Part shown: positions 1 to 8,965 of the stretch, one piece after another
Numbering within the stretch: the first letter of the stretch is position 1
Layout: every line of letters begins with the position of its first letter
Assembly (NCBI RefSeq): GCF_006715085.1
Contig: NZ_VFMM01000001.1
Coordinates: forward strand, 3,534,001 to 3,598,000
DNA length: 64,000 nucleotides
From: Kribbella jejuensis
Lineage (GTDB): Bacteria; Actinomycetota; Actinomycetes; Propionibacteriales; Kribbellaceae
Direction: 5' to 3'
Position numbers and translations under genes: made by a program
The notes under the pieces: generated by a model
Database searches by the model: none
Told to the model about the DNA's origin: nothing
What the model saw: the letters and a program-made list of their open reading frames with translations, nothing else

Positions 1-3
1 CTG

Positions 4-306
4 ATGATTGTCCAGGCGGTCGGCAGCCGCCGCTTGGAAGACATCCTGACTGCGATCTTCTTCGTCGTCGTGCTCCTCCCACCGGCCATCGCGCCGACGG
101 CGTACCGGTCTCGCCTGGCGGCTCTCGACAAGCATCTGGTTCCCAGCACGATCTTGATGTTCATCGTTTTGCTGTGCAGTCTGTTCGTGCTTCTGACGGA
201 ATTTCTGAGCCGTTCCGTCAGCCTGTACGTCGCAGTGACAGCGGCACTCGTCCTCACAGCTGTGGGGGCCGTCCTGCACAGTAAGCGCCTCCGGTCCGCC
301 GAGTGA
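4..306 (+). CDS. Small membrane protein, possibly 5'-truncated
   Basis: The 100-residue product is mostly hydrophobic, with about three potential membrane segments (roughly residues 15-30, 47-66 and 70-90) and a short basic tail. I recognise no family. The frame is open to the first base of the window (CTG precedes the ATG), so the true start may lie outside. Its stop overlaps the GTG of the next gene by 4 bases, which suggests translational coupling; the next gene also encodes a membrane protein. Function unknown. Confidence 0.55.
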   Translation: MIVQAVGSRRLEDILTAIFFVVVLLPPAIAPTAYRSRLAALDKHLVPSTILMFIVLLCSLFVLLTEFLSRSVSLYVAVTAALVLTAVGAVLHSKRLRSAE

Positions 307-866
307 GCGGGAACGTCGACTGGCCTGGTCGGGGGCCGACCTGGCTGGGTGTGCCGGCTCTCGTGCTCGCGCTGGTCGGAGTGCTTGGTCTGGCCGAGTT
401 CTCGTCCCGCGAGAGGCTTGGTCGCGAGCTGCTGAATTCCGGCGTGCGGACAACCGCGACGTCGGTGCAGGTCGATGTCGTACCGGGCAAGAGCAGCCCG
501 TTCATCGACGACGTACAGGTCGAGTTCCTCACCCCTGAAGGTCGGCGAATTCAAGCCGTTCTCGACAACGAGGAGGACGATCGCCAAGGCATGCCGGAGG
601 GTGTGCACCCGCCCGCGCCCGGCACCCGCTACGCGCTGCCGTTGCAGCTGGCGTACCGCAGTATCGACCCGTCCGTCGTGCTGGCCGTCGTCGACGCAGA
701 GGAGTGGACTGCAGACAAGGCGACGCCCCGCATCTACATCGGGCTGATTGCGGGAGGTGGTTCGCTCGTCCTGGTGGCAATGGTCCTGCTCACCGTGGGA
801 GCTCGTCGTCGGGGTCTCGCGTGGTGGCAGTGGTACGCCGAGGCGCCCGGTCGGCATCGGCTGTAA
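303..866 (+). CDS. Two-helix membrane protein, DUF3592-like
   Basis: The 187-residue product has a membrane helix near residues 14-31, an extracytoplasmic domain of about 110 residues, and a second helix near residues 145-167 followed by a basic, Trp-containing tail. This helix / beta-rich domain / helix layout, with a VEFLTPEGRRI strand, resembles DUF3592 proteins, whose role is unknown. The GTG start lies within a GTGA overlap with the upstream small membrane gene, so the two are probably co-translated. The family call is inference from layout. Confidence 0.6.
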   Translation: MSGNVDWPGRGPTWLGVPALVLALVGVLGLAEFSSRERLGRELLNSGVRTTATSVQVDVVPGKSSPFIDDVQVEFLTPEGRRIQAVLDNEEDDRQGMPEGVHPPAPGTRYALPLQLAYRSIDPSVVLAVVDAEEWTADKATPRIYIGLIAGGGSLVLVAMVLLTVGARRRGLAWWQWYAEAPGRHRL

Positions 867-917
867 GTGGGAGAGAGCAACCTATGGACGTCGTGAGGCG
901 CTGGGGCGCTGAACTGC

Positions 918-1127
918 GTGAGCTGGACTCTGGCGCTCGCGGTGGGTGTTGCGACGGCCGGAGCTTCTGTACGGCCTGACAGAGGCGCAGGGTTGGCGTC
1001 AGCAGCTGACAGGCGTCTCGGATTCCTCGCGATCTCCGGGATTGCCGAGGACTGGAAGTTCGGGTTGGCCCTGGTGATCGGCTTCGCCTGTCTGACCGCG
1101 GTCCAGGCAGCGATTCGCCGCCTGTAA
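918..1127 (+). CDS. Possible small membrane protein, perhaps frameshifted
   Basis: An open frame from GTG 918 encodes 69 residues with a hydrophobic N-terminus (SWTLALAVGVATAGAS) and a hydrophobic C-terminal stretch. A separate ATG at 884 opens a 31-codon frame that runs into this one out of phase. The two together look like a small membrane gene broken by a frameshift, but a start at 918 is equally possible. No ribosome-binding site is clear. The rest of 867-1246 holds only the terminator at 1199-1232 and an imperfect long-range inverted repeat (1132-1140 with 1190-1198). Confidence 0.28.
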   Translation: MSWTLALAVGVATAGASVRPDRGAGLASAADRRLGFLAISGIAEDWKFGLALVIGFACLTAVQAAIRRL

Positions 1128-1198
1128 AAGACCCCGTTCACTCGGTCGCTCGCATTACTCCGGTAGGTGAAGTTCGTGAGTTCGACGCCTGAACGGGG

Positions 1199-1232
1199 AA
1201 CTCCCCGCGACCACACCGGGTCGCGGGGAGTT
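1199..1232. terminator. Bidirectional hairpin terminator
   Basis: A perfect 14-bp stem (1199-1212 with 1219-1232) encloses a 6-base loop. It sits between genes that converge on it: the small membrane genes from the left and the drug exporter from the right. There is no long T run, which is normal for high-GC actinobacteria. Confidence 0.8.
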
Positions 1233-1246
1233 CGTTGTGCTGAGTG

Positions 1247-2728
1247 TCAGGCTGCTTCGCAGAGGAGGTCGTCCTGGTCGGGGGCGGGAGCGGTCTGCTG
1301 CTTGGTGGGGCGCATTACGGTCAGGGCGATGGCTACTGAGGCGGCGACGATTACCGCCGCGATGGCGAAGGAGAAATGGTAGCCGTCGGTCAGGGCCTCC
1401 AGTGGGGACTTGGTGCTTGTGGCGGTGCGGGTGGCGGAGAGGGTTGCCAGGATGGCCAGGCCGAGGGCGGCGCCAACCTCGCCCATGGTGCCGATCAGGC
1501 CGGAGGCCAGGCCGGCGTCTTCGGGCTTCACGTCCGCCATCGACAGGCCCATCAGTGCCGGGAAGCAGACGCCGCCGCCCAGGCCCAGCAGGATCAGTAC
1601 GGGCAGCACGTGGATGAAGTAGTTGCCGCCGACGGGAGCCTGCGTGAACAGGGCCAGTCCGACGACGATCAGCGACAGCCCCACGATCAGCGGACGGCGC
1701 GGTCCGAACCGCATCACGAGCTTCTCGGAGTACTTCACCGACAGCAGCCCCATCACCACGGTGGTCGGCAGGAAGGCCAGCCCGATCTCCAGAGCGTCGT
1801 ACCCCAGGACCCGCTGCAGGTAGAGCGAACCCAGGAAGAAGATGCCGAACATCCCGGAGCTCGACAGTGCCTGGATCAGGTTCGCGCCGGTCAGCGTCCG
1901 GGAGCGGAAGATCCGCAGCGGTACCAGCGGGTTCGCGGCGGTCGCCTCGCGGACGATGAACGCGGCCAGCAGCACCAGCGTCACCCCGGTCAGCAGCAGC
2001 GTCCGCGGAGCGGTCCAGCCCAGCTCGGCGGCCGGCTTCACGATCGTGAACACGCCGACCATCAGCGCCGCGGTGATCAGCACAGCACCCGGTACGTCGG
2101 TACCGCGCCCCAGCCCGAGGCCCTTGTCCTTCTCGATGAACCTGAACGCCAGAACGGTCGTCAGCGCACCGATCGGCAGGTTCACGAAGAAGATCCAGTG
2201 CCAGCTGATCGCCTGCGTCAGTACGCCGCCGGCCAGCAGACCGATCGACCCGCCGGCGGAGGCGACGAATGCGAACATCCCGATCGCCTTCGCCTGCTCC
2301 CGCGGCTCCGGGAACAGCGTCACGATCATGCCCAGGATCACTGCGGAGGTGAGTGCGCCACCAACACCCTGCAGGAAGCGGGCGATGACGAGCACCTCCT
2401 CGGAGCGAGCCAGGCCGCAGAACACAGAGGCGGCGGTGAAAACGATCAGTCCGGCTGTGAAGACGTTCCGCCGGCCGAGGAGGTCACCCAGGCGACCGGC
2501 CAGCAGCAGGAGGCCGCCGAACGCGATCAGGTACGCGTTCACGACCCACGCGAGTGAAGAGCTGGTGAAGCCGAGGTCGTCCTGAATGGCCGGCAGTGCC
2601 ACGTTCACCACGGTCACGTCGAGCACGATCATCAACATGCCCGCGCAGAGGGTGTAGAGGGCCAGCCAGCGCGAGCGGCCGCCCTGCGCGGCCGGCGTCG
2701 TCGCCAGGGTGTCGGTCGTCGCGTACAT
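1247..2728 (-). CDS. MFS drug:proton antiporter, DHA2 (EmrB/QacA) 14-helix family
   Basis: The 493-residue protein has the DHA2 hallmarks: motif LDVTVVNVALP in helix 1 (residues 36-46), GRLGDLLGRR in the first cytoplasmic loop (78-87), and enough hydrophobic segments for 14 helices. The family exports hydrophobic drugs or antibiotics across the inner membrane using the proton gradient; the substrate cannot be read from sequence. The ATG start is preceded by AAGGAG. No TetR or MarR regulator is adjacent. The gene converges on the terminator at 1199-1232 and appears monocistronic. Confidence 0.9.
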   Translation of the reverse strand: MYATTDTLATTPAAQGGRSRWLALYTLCAGMLMIVLDVTVVNVALPAIQDDLGFTSSSLAWVVNAYLIAFGGLLLLAGRLGDLLGRRNVFTAGLIVFTAASVFCGLARSEEVLVIARFLQGVGGALTSAVILGMIVTLFPEPREQAKAIGMFAFVASAGGSIGLLAGGVLTQAISWHWIFFVNLPIGALTTVLAFRFIEKDKGLGLGRGTDVPGAVLITAALMVGVFTIVKPAAELGWTAPRTLLLTGVTLVLLAAFIVREATAANPLVPLRIFRSRTLTGANLIQALSSSGMFGIFFLGSLYLQRVLGYDALEIGLAFLPTTVVMGLLSVKYSEKLVMRFGPRRPLIVGLSLIVVGLALFTQAPVGGNYFIHVLPVLILLGLGGGVCFPALMGLSMADVKPEDAGLASGLIGTMGEVGAALGLAILATLSATRTATSTKSPLEALTDGYHFSFAIAAVIVAASVAIALTVMRPTKQQTAPAPDQDDLLCEAA

Positions 2729-2788
2729 TCCGGTTCTCCTTGCAGTTCGTCGTAGTGGCCTTACACCTCTACGTCGAACTGGGAGGGC

Positions 2789-3406
2789 TCAGATTGACAC
2801 GTCTTCAGAAGTTTTTTCGCGCGGCGGCCGAGATAGCCAGTACGCGGTGAGCGCCGGCACCAGACCGCTGCCCACGACGAACAGTGTCGGCACCTGCGAC
2901 GCCAGGGCGAACCAGGTGAGTAGCAGGACAACACCACCGGCCACGGGCAGCGGCCGGCGCAGCAGGAACAGGTTGGCCGACCGGAACAGCTCCTTCATCG
3001 TCGCGGTCGGCTCCGCCTGCGGAAGGATCGCCAGACCGCTCAGGTAGAGCCCCAGGATCATGCCGGTGAGCGGGATCAGGATCGCGAGCGCGAAGATCCG
3101 TACCGGCCCGGACGCGTACGCCCAGAAGGAGATGCCGAACGCGAGCATCAGCCCGCCCGTCCACAGGCCGAAGCCGGGCAGCCAGTACTGCTTCATCGTC
3201 TGCCGGAATTCGCCCAGGAACCGCCGCAGCAGCTTCGGCCGCTCCTGGCTGATCGCGTCCGGCAGCACCCGCTGCAGCGCGAACGCGGCCGGGAACAGGG
3301 TCAGGATGCCGAGGCTGATCACCAGGAACGCCAGCTGCAGCATCAGCAGGTCGCCGACGACCGCCAGCTTGGTCAGCACGGTGTTCGTCCGGTTGGCCTT
3401 CTGCAC
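2789..3406 (-). CDS. DUF624 (YesL-like) membrane protein
   Basis: From GTG 3406 the product is 205 residues with about five or six membrane helices. It matches the YesL/DUF624 family, which is found beside oligosaccharide ABC importers in Firmicutes and actinobacteria; its biochemical role is not established. I chose GTG 3406 because GAGGAG lies just upstream, whereas a longer reading to 3493 would cross the promoter region and overlap the divergent regulator. It is divergent from the sugar-uptake regulator at 3484, so it probably belongs to the same carbohydrate regulon. Confidence 0.8.
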   Translation of the reverse strand: MQKANRTNTVLTKLAVVGDLLMLQLAFLVISLGILTLFPAAFALQRVLPDAISQERPKLLRRFLGEFRQTMKQYWLPGFGLWTGGLMLAFGISFWAYASGPVRIFALAILIPLTGMILGLYLSGLAILPQAEPTATMKELFRSANLFLLRRPLPVAGGVVLLLTWFALASQVPTLFVVGSGLVPALTAYWLSRPPREKTSEDVSI

Positions 3407-3438
3407 CGATCGTCTCCTCGTTCCGTACGGGCGGGTCC

Positions 3439-3455
3439 TGATCGTATGATCACGA
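3439..3455. promoter_or_regulatory. Candidate operator, TGATCG repeat, in divergent promoter region
   Basis: Between the DUF624 gene and the regulator lies TGATCGTATGATCACGA, a near-direct repeat of TGATCG/TGATCA. The same TGATCG-ATG-GATC pattern recurs at 4555-4575, before the sugar transport operon. DeoR-type HTH proteins often bind repeated hexamers, so these may be sites for the adjacent regulator. Only two copies are seen. Confidence 0.4.
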
Positions 3456-3483
3456 ACAATCAGAAACCAGATCAGGGGGCCGC

Positions 3484-4557
3484 ATGCTTGCACAGGAGCG
3501 CCACGAGCTGATCCTGCGCAGCCTGCGCCGTCACGGCCGGCTCCGGGTCGCCGACCTGGTCGCCGAGCTGGGCGTTTCCGCGATCACAGTACGCCGGGAC
3601 CTGGCCGAACTGGACTCCGCAGGCCTGCTCCGCCGAGTGCACGGCGGTGCGATCGGGACCGCCGCGGCCGACCAGTCCGGCGCCGGCAGCCGGCTGACGA
3701 TCGGCATCGTGGTGCCGAGCGCGACGTCGTACTACTCCGACGTGATCCGCGGCGCCGAGGCGATGGCCGACCGGTACGGCGCCCGCCTGGTGCTGGGCGT
3801 CTCGTCGTACGACGTGGCCACCGAGCGCGAGCGGCTCGACAAGGTGCTCGGGATCGGCGTCGCCGGGCTGCTGCTCAGCACCGCGCTCGGCGACGGCGCG
3901 GCGGACCGGATGGACACCCGGCTGGACGACATCGACGTACCCGTGGTGCTGATGGAGCGCGCGTTCGGCTTCCCACAGATGCGCCGCGAGTACGACCACG
4001 TCCGGACCGACCACGCGTACGGCGCGATGCTGGCGCTGCGGCACTTCGTGGCGCTCGGCCACCGGCGGATCGCGATCAACCTGCAGTCCACGGTCACGGC
4101 GTACTGGCTCCGGCTCGGCATCGAGGCGGCCGCGAAGACGCTCGGCATCGAGGTGTTCCTCTCGCCCGTCGACCTGCCGGCCCGCGGCGACGACCCGGGC
4201 GCGGTCGCCCAGCTGGACGCGTTCCTGGCCGAGTGCGAGTCGTTCGGCAGCCGCGCCGTCCTCGTGCACTCCGACGAGCACGGCGCCGGCCTGGTCGAAC
4301 GCGCGATGGACCTCGGCCTGCGCGTCCCCGAGGACCTCGCGGTGATCGCGTACAACGACGTCACCGCCTCACTGGCCGTCGTACCTCTCACCGCCGTCTG
4401 CCCGCCCCGCCGAGCCTTGGGCGAAACCGCCTGCGACCTCCTCCTTCGCAAGATCCAGTCTTCGAACACCCCGATCCAGCACCTGAGCCTGCTCCCCACC
4501 CTCAACATCCGCAGCTCCTGCGGAGCCGAGCAGAACCTCTCCGCGTTCCACTCTTGA
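3484..4557 (+). CDS. Sugar-responsive regulator: DeoR HTH plus LacI-type ligand domain
   Basis: Residues 1-57 form a textbook DeoR helix-turn-helix (QERHELILRSL, LGVSAITVRRDL, GLLRRVHGGA). From about residue 72 to 345 the protein switches to a LacI/GalR-type periplasmic-binding-like domain (LTIGIVVPSATSYYSDVIRGAE; VRTDHAYGAMLALRHFVALGHRRIAI). The usual DeoR sugar-phosphate domain is absent. The ligand is therefore probably a free sugar or oligosaccharide. It lies between the divergent DUF624 gene and the ABC importer it probably controls. The usual LacI dimer-interface hinge helix is missing because the N-terminal domain is of a different class. Confidence 0.85.
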   Translation: MLAQERHELILRSLRRHGRLRVADLVAELGVSAITVRRDLAELDSAGLLRRVHGGAIGTAAADQSGAGSRLTIGIVVPSATSYYSDVIRGAEAMADRYGARLVLGVSSYDVATERERLDKVLGIGVAGLLLSTALGDGAADRMDTRLDDIDVPVVLMERAFGFPQMRREYDHVRTDHAYGAMLALRHFVALGHRRIAINLQSTVTAYWLRLGIEAAAKTLGIEVFLSPVDLPARGDDPGAVAQLDAFLAECESFGSRAVLVHSDEHGAGLVERAMDLGLRVPEDLAVIAYNDVTASLAVVPLTAVCPPRRALGETACDLLLRKIQSSNTPIQHLSLLPTLNIRSSCGAEQNLSAFHS

Positions 4558-4575
4558 TCGAATGTGATCGTTCGA
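4555..4575. promoter_or_regulatory. Candidate operator, second TGATCG repeat
   Basis: Starting on the stop codon of the regulator is TGATCG-AATG-TGATCG followed by TTCGA. This is the second copy of the repeated hexamer seen at 3439-3455, and it also forms TCGAA-N8-TTCGA. It lies about 12 bases upstream of the -35 of the sugar transport operon, a position suited to repression or activation. Confidence 0.4.
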
Positions 4576-4586
4576 GCGCTGAGGTA

Positions 4587-4615
4587 TTGACGGGGAAAGC
4601 CCTTTCCCATACTTT
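4587..4615 (+). promoter_or_regulatory. Sugar-operon promoter with LacI-type palindrome in its spacer
   Basis: TTGACG (4587-4592) and TACTTT (4610-4615) are 17 bases apart; CATACT at 4608-4613 is an alternative -10. Filling the spacer is the palindrome GGGAAAGCCCTTTCCC (4593-4608): 7-bp arms around CC. It resembles LacI-family operators of the GGAAAGCGCTTTCC type. A protein bound here would block RNA polymerase. The assignment rests on position and symmetry only. Confidence 0.6.
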
Positions 4616-4674
4616 CGCTGCACTTGGGGCCGCACTGAGGCCCGGCTGAAGAACATCAGCGAAGGAGTTGCCCG

Positions 4675-5945
4675 GTGAGACGTGGAGTGGGACTGACACT
4701 GCTGGCGGCGGCGCTCAGCGTCGTAGTCAGCAGTTGTGGCAACGGGGTGATCGACAAGAGCACGGACGGTGTGCCGCCGGCCGAGGCGACCGGGACGTTG
4801 CGGGTGCTGATCCCGTCGTTCCCACCGAGTACGAAGGGGCGCGAGGCGTTCCAGAAGGTCGTCGACGACTTCCACCGGACCTATCCGAAGATGCGGGTCG
4901 AGCCGGACTTCGCGACGTACAAGAACCTGAACGAGAAGATGTCCACCTCGATCGCGGCCGGCATCCCCTACGACGTGATGGTGACCGGTGTCGGCTGGGT
5001 GCAGCCGTTCGCGTCCAAGCGGATCTTCGAGGACCTCGGCAACTACGGCGTGACGCCGGACTTCATCAAGGAGAAGAGCACCCCGGCGCTGATCCCGGCG
5101 GTGACGTACGACGGCAAGCTGTACGCCTACCCGCTGGTCGCCGATGCCCGCGCCGTCGCGCTCCGCAAGAGCGCGTTCATCGAGGCGGGGCTGGACCCGA
5201 ACAAACCGCCGACGTCGCTGGCCGAGATCAAGGCCGACGCCGAGAAGCTGACCAAGCGGGATAAGAACGGCAACATCACCCGCAGCGGTTTCGACCTCGC
5301 GTCCGCGTCCGGCTTCCGGCAGTCGTTCACCACCTTCCTGGCCTCGACCGGTACGCCGCTCTACGTCAAGGGCGAGCCGAACTTCGACAACAAGGCCGGC
5401 CTCGACACGCTGCTCTGGATCAAGTCGATGATCAACAACGTCCAGCCGTACGGGCAGACGAACGCGGCGCAGCAGCCGCTGGTCCTGACCGGCGAGGCCG
5501 CGATGGGCATCGTGAACGGCGGCGTCGACTGCTCCGCCGACGGCATCGGCCAGAAGAACTGCGACGACCTGAAGTTCTTCCGCTTCAACAGCGGCAAGGA
5601 GATCGAGTACGTCGGCGGCGACCTGGCGTCGATCGGGTCCCGCAGCCGGCACAAGGACGCGGCCTGGGCGTTCATCCAGTCGCTGACGAAGCCGTCCAGC
5701 CTGGACATCGTCGCGAAGCTGAACAAGAAGATCCCGGCCTACAAGGACGCAAGCAACTCGCCGCAGGCCAAGTCCAACCCGCTCAGCCAGTTCGTCGCCG
5801 ACGGCCTGGTGTACGCGGTCAACGAGAACGAAGTACCGGGCAACTGGCTCGAGATGCGCGGCAACTTCGACATCCAGCTCACCCAGGCGGTCCTCGGACA
5901 GAAGGATCCCGCCAAGGTGCTGCACAACCTGGCAGGACAGTCCAG

Positions 5946-5949
<4 letters not shown>
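4675..5949 (+). CDS. Sugar ABC transporter substrate-binding lipoprotein
   Basis: The 424-residue protein has a lipoprotein signal: basic MRRG start, hydrophobic core, then VVSSC with the acylated Cys at residue 21. The mature part is a family-1 (MalE/UgpB-type) extracellular solute-binding protein (LRVLIPSFPPSTKGREAFQ; NGGVDCSADG; GGDLASIGSRSRHKDAAWAF). It captures a sugar or oligosaccharide outside the membrane and delivers it to the two downstream permeases. The GTG start has GGAG 8-10 bases upstream. Its stop overlaps the next ATG. No ATPase gene is present, so a shared MsiK-type ATPase encoded elsewhere is likely. The sugar is unknown. Confidence 0.92.
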
Positions 5950-6876
<927 letters not shown>

Positions 6877-6884
<8 letters not shown>

Positions 6885-7779
6885 CGTTTCGTTGCCGGCG
6901 GTCGGTGCCGCTAAGCCGCCGGCCGTACGGGCCGGCCGGATCGTGCTGTACGTCGTACTCACGGTCGGCGCGCTGCTGATGATCGTGCCGTTCGTGTGGA
7001 TGCTGCTGACCGCGTTCAAGAGCAACCTGGAGATCGCGAAGTTCAACTGGCTGCCGCAGGAGCTGCGCTGGCGGAACTTCGTCGACGCGATGCAGACCGC
7101 TCCGTTCCTGCGGTACTTCCGCAACAGCCTGTTCATCGCGGTCGGCGAGACGGCGTTCACGCTGGCGGTCTGTACGACGGCCGGCTACGCGCTGGCGAAA
7201 CTGCCGATCCGCGGCGGCAAGGTGTTGCTGAACTACTTCATCGTGCTGCTGCTGGTGCCGTTCCAGATCATCCTGGTGCCGCTGTTCCTGATCGTGAAGT
7301 CGATCCCGCTGTTCGGCGGCAACAACATCCTCGGCCAGGGCGGCATCGGCTGGCTGAACTCGTGGTGGGGCCTGATTATCCCGCTCGGCGCGGCGCCGCT
7401 GTTCACGTTCCTGGCGCGGCAGTTCTACGTCTCACTGCCGGACCAGTTGGCACAGGCCGCCCGGGTGGATGGGCTGGGCGAGTTCGGCATCTTCTGGCGG
7501 ATCATGACGCCGCTGATCAAGCCGGCGCTGATCACGATCGCCGTCTTCCAGATCGAAGCCGCGTGGAACGGTTTCCTCTGGCCGCTGATGATCACCACGT
7601 CGGACGAGATGCGCCCGCTCCAGCTCGGGCTGGCGATCTTCTCCCAGAACCCGGCCGAAATCCAATGGCCGTACCTGATGGCGGGCACGGCGCTGGCGAC
7701 CCTCCCGATGATCGTGCTGTTCGTGTTCGCCCAGAAACGCTTCGTCGAGGGCATGGCAAACGTCGGGATCAAGGGCTGA
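6877..7779 (+). CDS. Sugar ABC transporter permease, MalG/UgpE type
   Basis: This 300-residue, six-helix protein carries the EAA loop (AQAARVDGLGEFGIFWRIMTP near residue 190) and ends with the KRFVEGMANVGIKG tail typical of MalG-type subunits. It is the second half of the permease and the last gene of the operon. A strong hairpin terminator follows at 7810-7853. Confidence 0.92.
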
Positions 7780-7809
7780 TGCCGACCCTCTTCGTAGACC
7801 TGGCCTGAT

Positions 7810-7853
7810 CCTCGAACAGGTGCTCACCCCGCCCCGGGTGAGCACCTGCGAGG
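7810..7853 (+). terminator. Strong hairpin terminator of the sugar operon
   Basis: A perfect 13-bp stem (7817-7829 with 7836-7848) encloses a 6-base loop. An outer CCTCG/CGAGG pair (7810-7814 with 7849-7853) extends it. It starts 30 bases after the last permease stop. Confidence 0.85.
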
Positions 7854-8131
7854 CCCCCCACTACATGCGGTGGTCCCGAAGAAGCACCGGAGCGTCCCCT
7901 CGGCCCCCCGCTGGGTCGCTCACCCGTCTTATCGCTGCAGTCCGCCTCCCGTTACAAACTTCGTGAGGCTTTTTCGCGGTTTCCGAGAGATACGACTTTC
8001 CGCATGCATCCGGCGACCGTGGGTGAGCAGGTAGGATCGCCGATGTGACTGCCGGGTCGGCTTCGAGCCATTACCGAGTTGGGTCCCCGGCTGCGTTCTG
8101 AGCGCCGCGCGGGCGCCGCCCGCTTTCTCTG
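7854..8131 (+). other. Intergenic region with a possible -10 element and mini-ORF
   Basis: No conventional gene is visible. TAGGAT at 8032-8037 looks like an actinobacterial -10 box. Seven bases later a GTG (8045) opens an 18-codon frame that stops at 8101, so a leaderless peptide upstream of the F420-reductase gene is possible but unproven. A short GC-rich hairpin lies just before the next gene. Confidence 0.3.
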
Positions 8132-8965
8132 ATGTCTTTCATTCCCAGACGGCACCAGAGAAAGAAGCGAATCCTGAACGATTTCACCGCACGTCTCATC
8201 GAGGAGTTCAAGGCGAACGCCGGCCAGGTCGGCCCGCCCTTCGAGCACGCCCGCTTGTTGCTCCTGACAACCACCGGTGCACGTACCGGCCGGCCCCGGA
8301 CCGCGATCCTCGGTTACTACCCGGACGGCGGCCGGGTCCTGGTCGTCGGCTCGGCCGGCGGCAGCCCGAACCACCCGGCGTGGTACCACAACCTGCTCGC
8401 CGATCCCCAGGTCAGCGTCGATGTCGGCCTGTTCAGCTATCCCGCGACAGCACTTGTACTGCGGGGCGCCGAGCGCGACGAGGTCTTCGCCCGGCTGGTC
8501 GAGGCCGACGCCGGGTGGGGCCAGTACCAGGCCGCCGTCACCCGGACCATCCCGGTCGTCGCACTGGTCCCGGGCGGACCACCTGGCGGGGGCAGGGGTT
8601 CGCTTGCCGAGGCCCTGAAGAACATCCACGCCGCGTTCCGCCGGGAGCTGGCCCTGATCCGGCACGAGATCGCGACGTCGGGCGTCGCCGGGCTCGGCGC
8701 TCAGCTCCGCATCAACTGCCTCACGCTCTGCCAGGGCCTGCACTACCACCACACCGGCGAGTCGACCATGCTGTTCCCGGGGTTGCTCGAGCGGCACCCG
8801 GAGTTGGCCGACGCGATCGCCGTACTGCAGCACGAGCACGAGCAGATCGCAGTACTGCTCGACCAACTCAAGCAGGAAGTCTCACTGGCCCAGGTGGACG
8901 AGCTGATCGCTCAGCTCAACGCCCACCTGGACCGCGAGGAGGCGGAACTTCTGCCTTATCTATAA
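8132..8965 (+). CDS. F420-dependent nitroreductase-family domain fused to hemerythrin domain
   Basis: Residues about 15-150 are a deazaflavin-dependent (Ddn/DUF385) reductase domain: IIEEFxAN-like start, LLLLTTTGARTGRPRTAILGYYPDG, then SAGGSPNHPAWYHNLLADP. This fold binds F420H2 and reduces quinones or nitro compounds. Residues about 165-277 are a hemerythrin HHE four-helix domain with iron-ligand-type histidines and acids (HYHHTGESTMLFP, HEHEQIA, HLDREEAELLPYL), which binds a di-iron centre and senses or carries O2 or NO. The fusion suggests redox detoxification or sensing. The ATG has no clear Shine-Dalgarno; a start a few codons away is possible. It converges with the methyltransferase, overlapping by 6 bases. 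Confidence 0.85.
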   Translation: MSFIPRRHQRKKRILNDFTARLIEEFKANAGQVGPPFEHARLLLLTTTGARTGRPRTAILGYYPDGGRVLVVGSAGGSPNHPAWYHNLLADPQVSVDVGLFSYPATALVLRGAERDEVFARLVEADAGWGQYQAAVTRTIPVVALVPGGPPGGGRGSLAEALKNIHAAFRRELALIRHEIATSGVAGLGAQLRINCLTLCQGLHYHHTGESTMLFPGLLERHPELADAIAVLQHEHEQIAVLLDQLKQEVSLAQVDELIAQLNAHLDREEAELLPYL

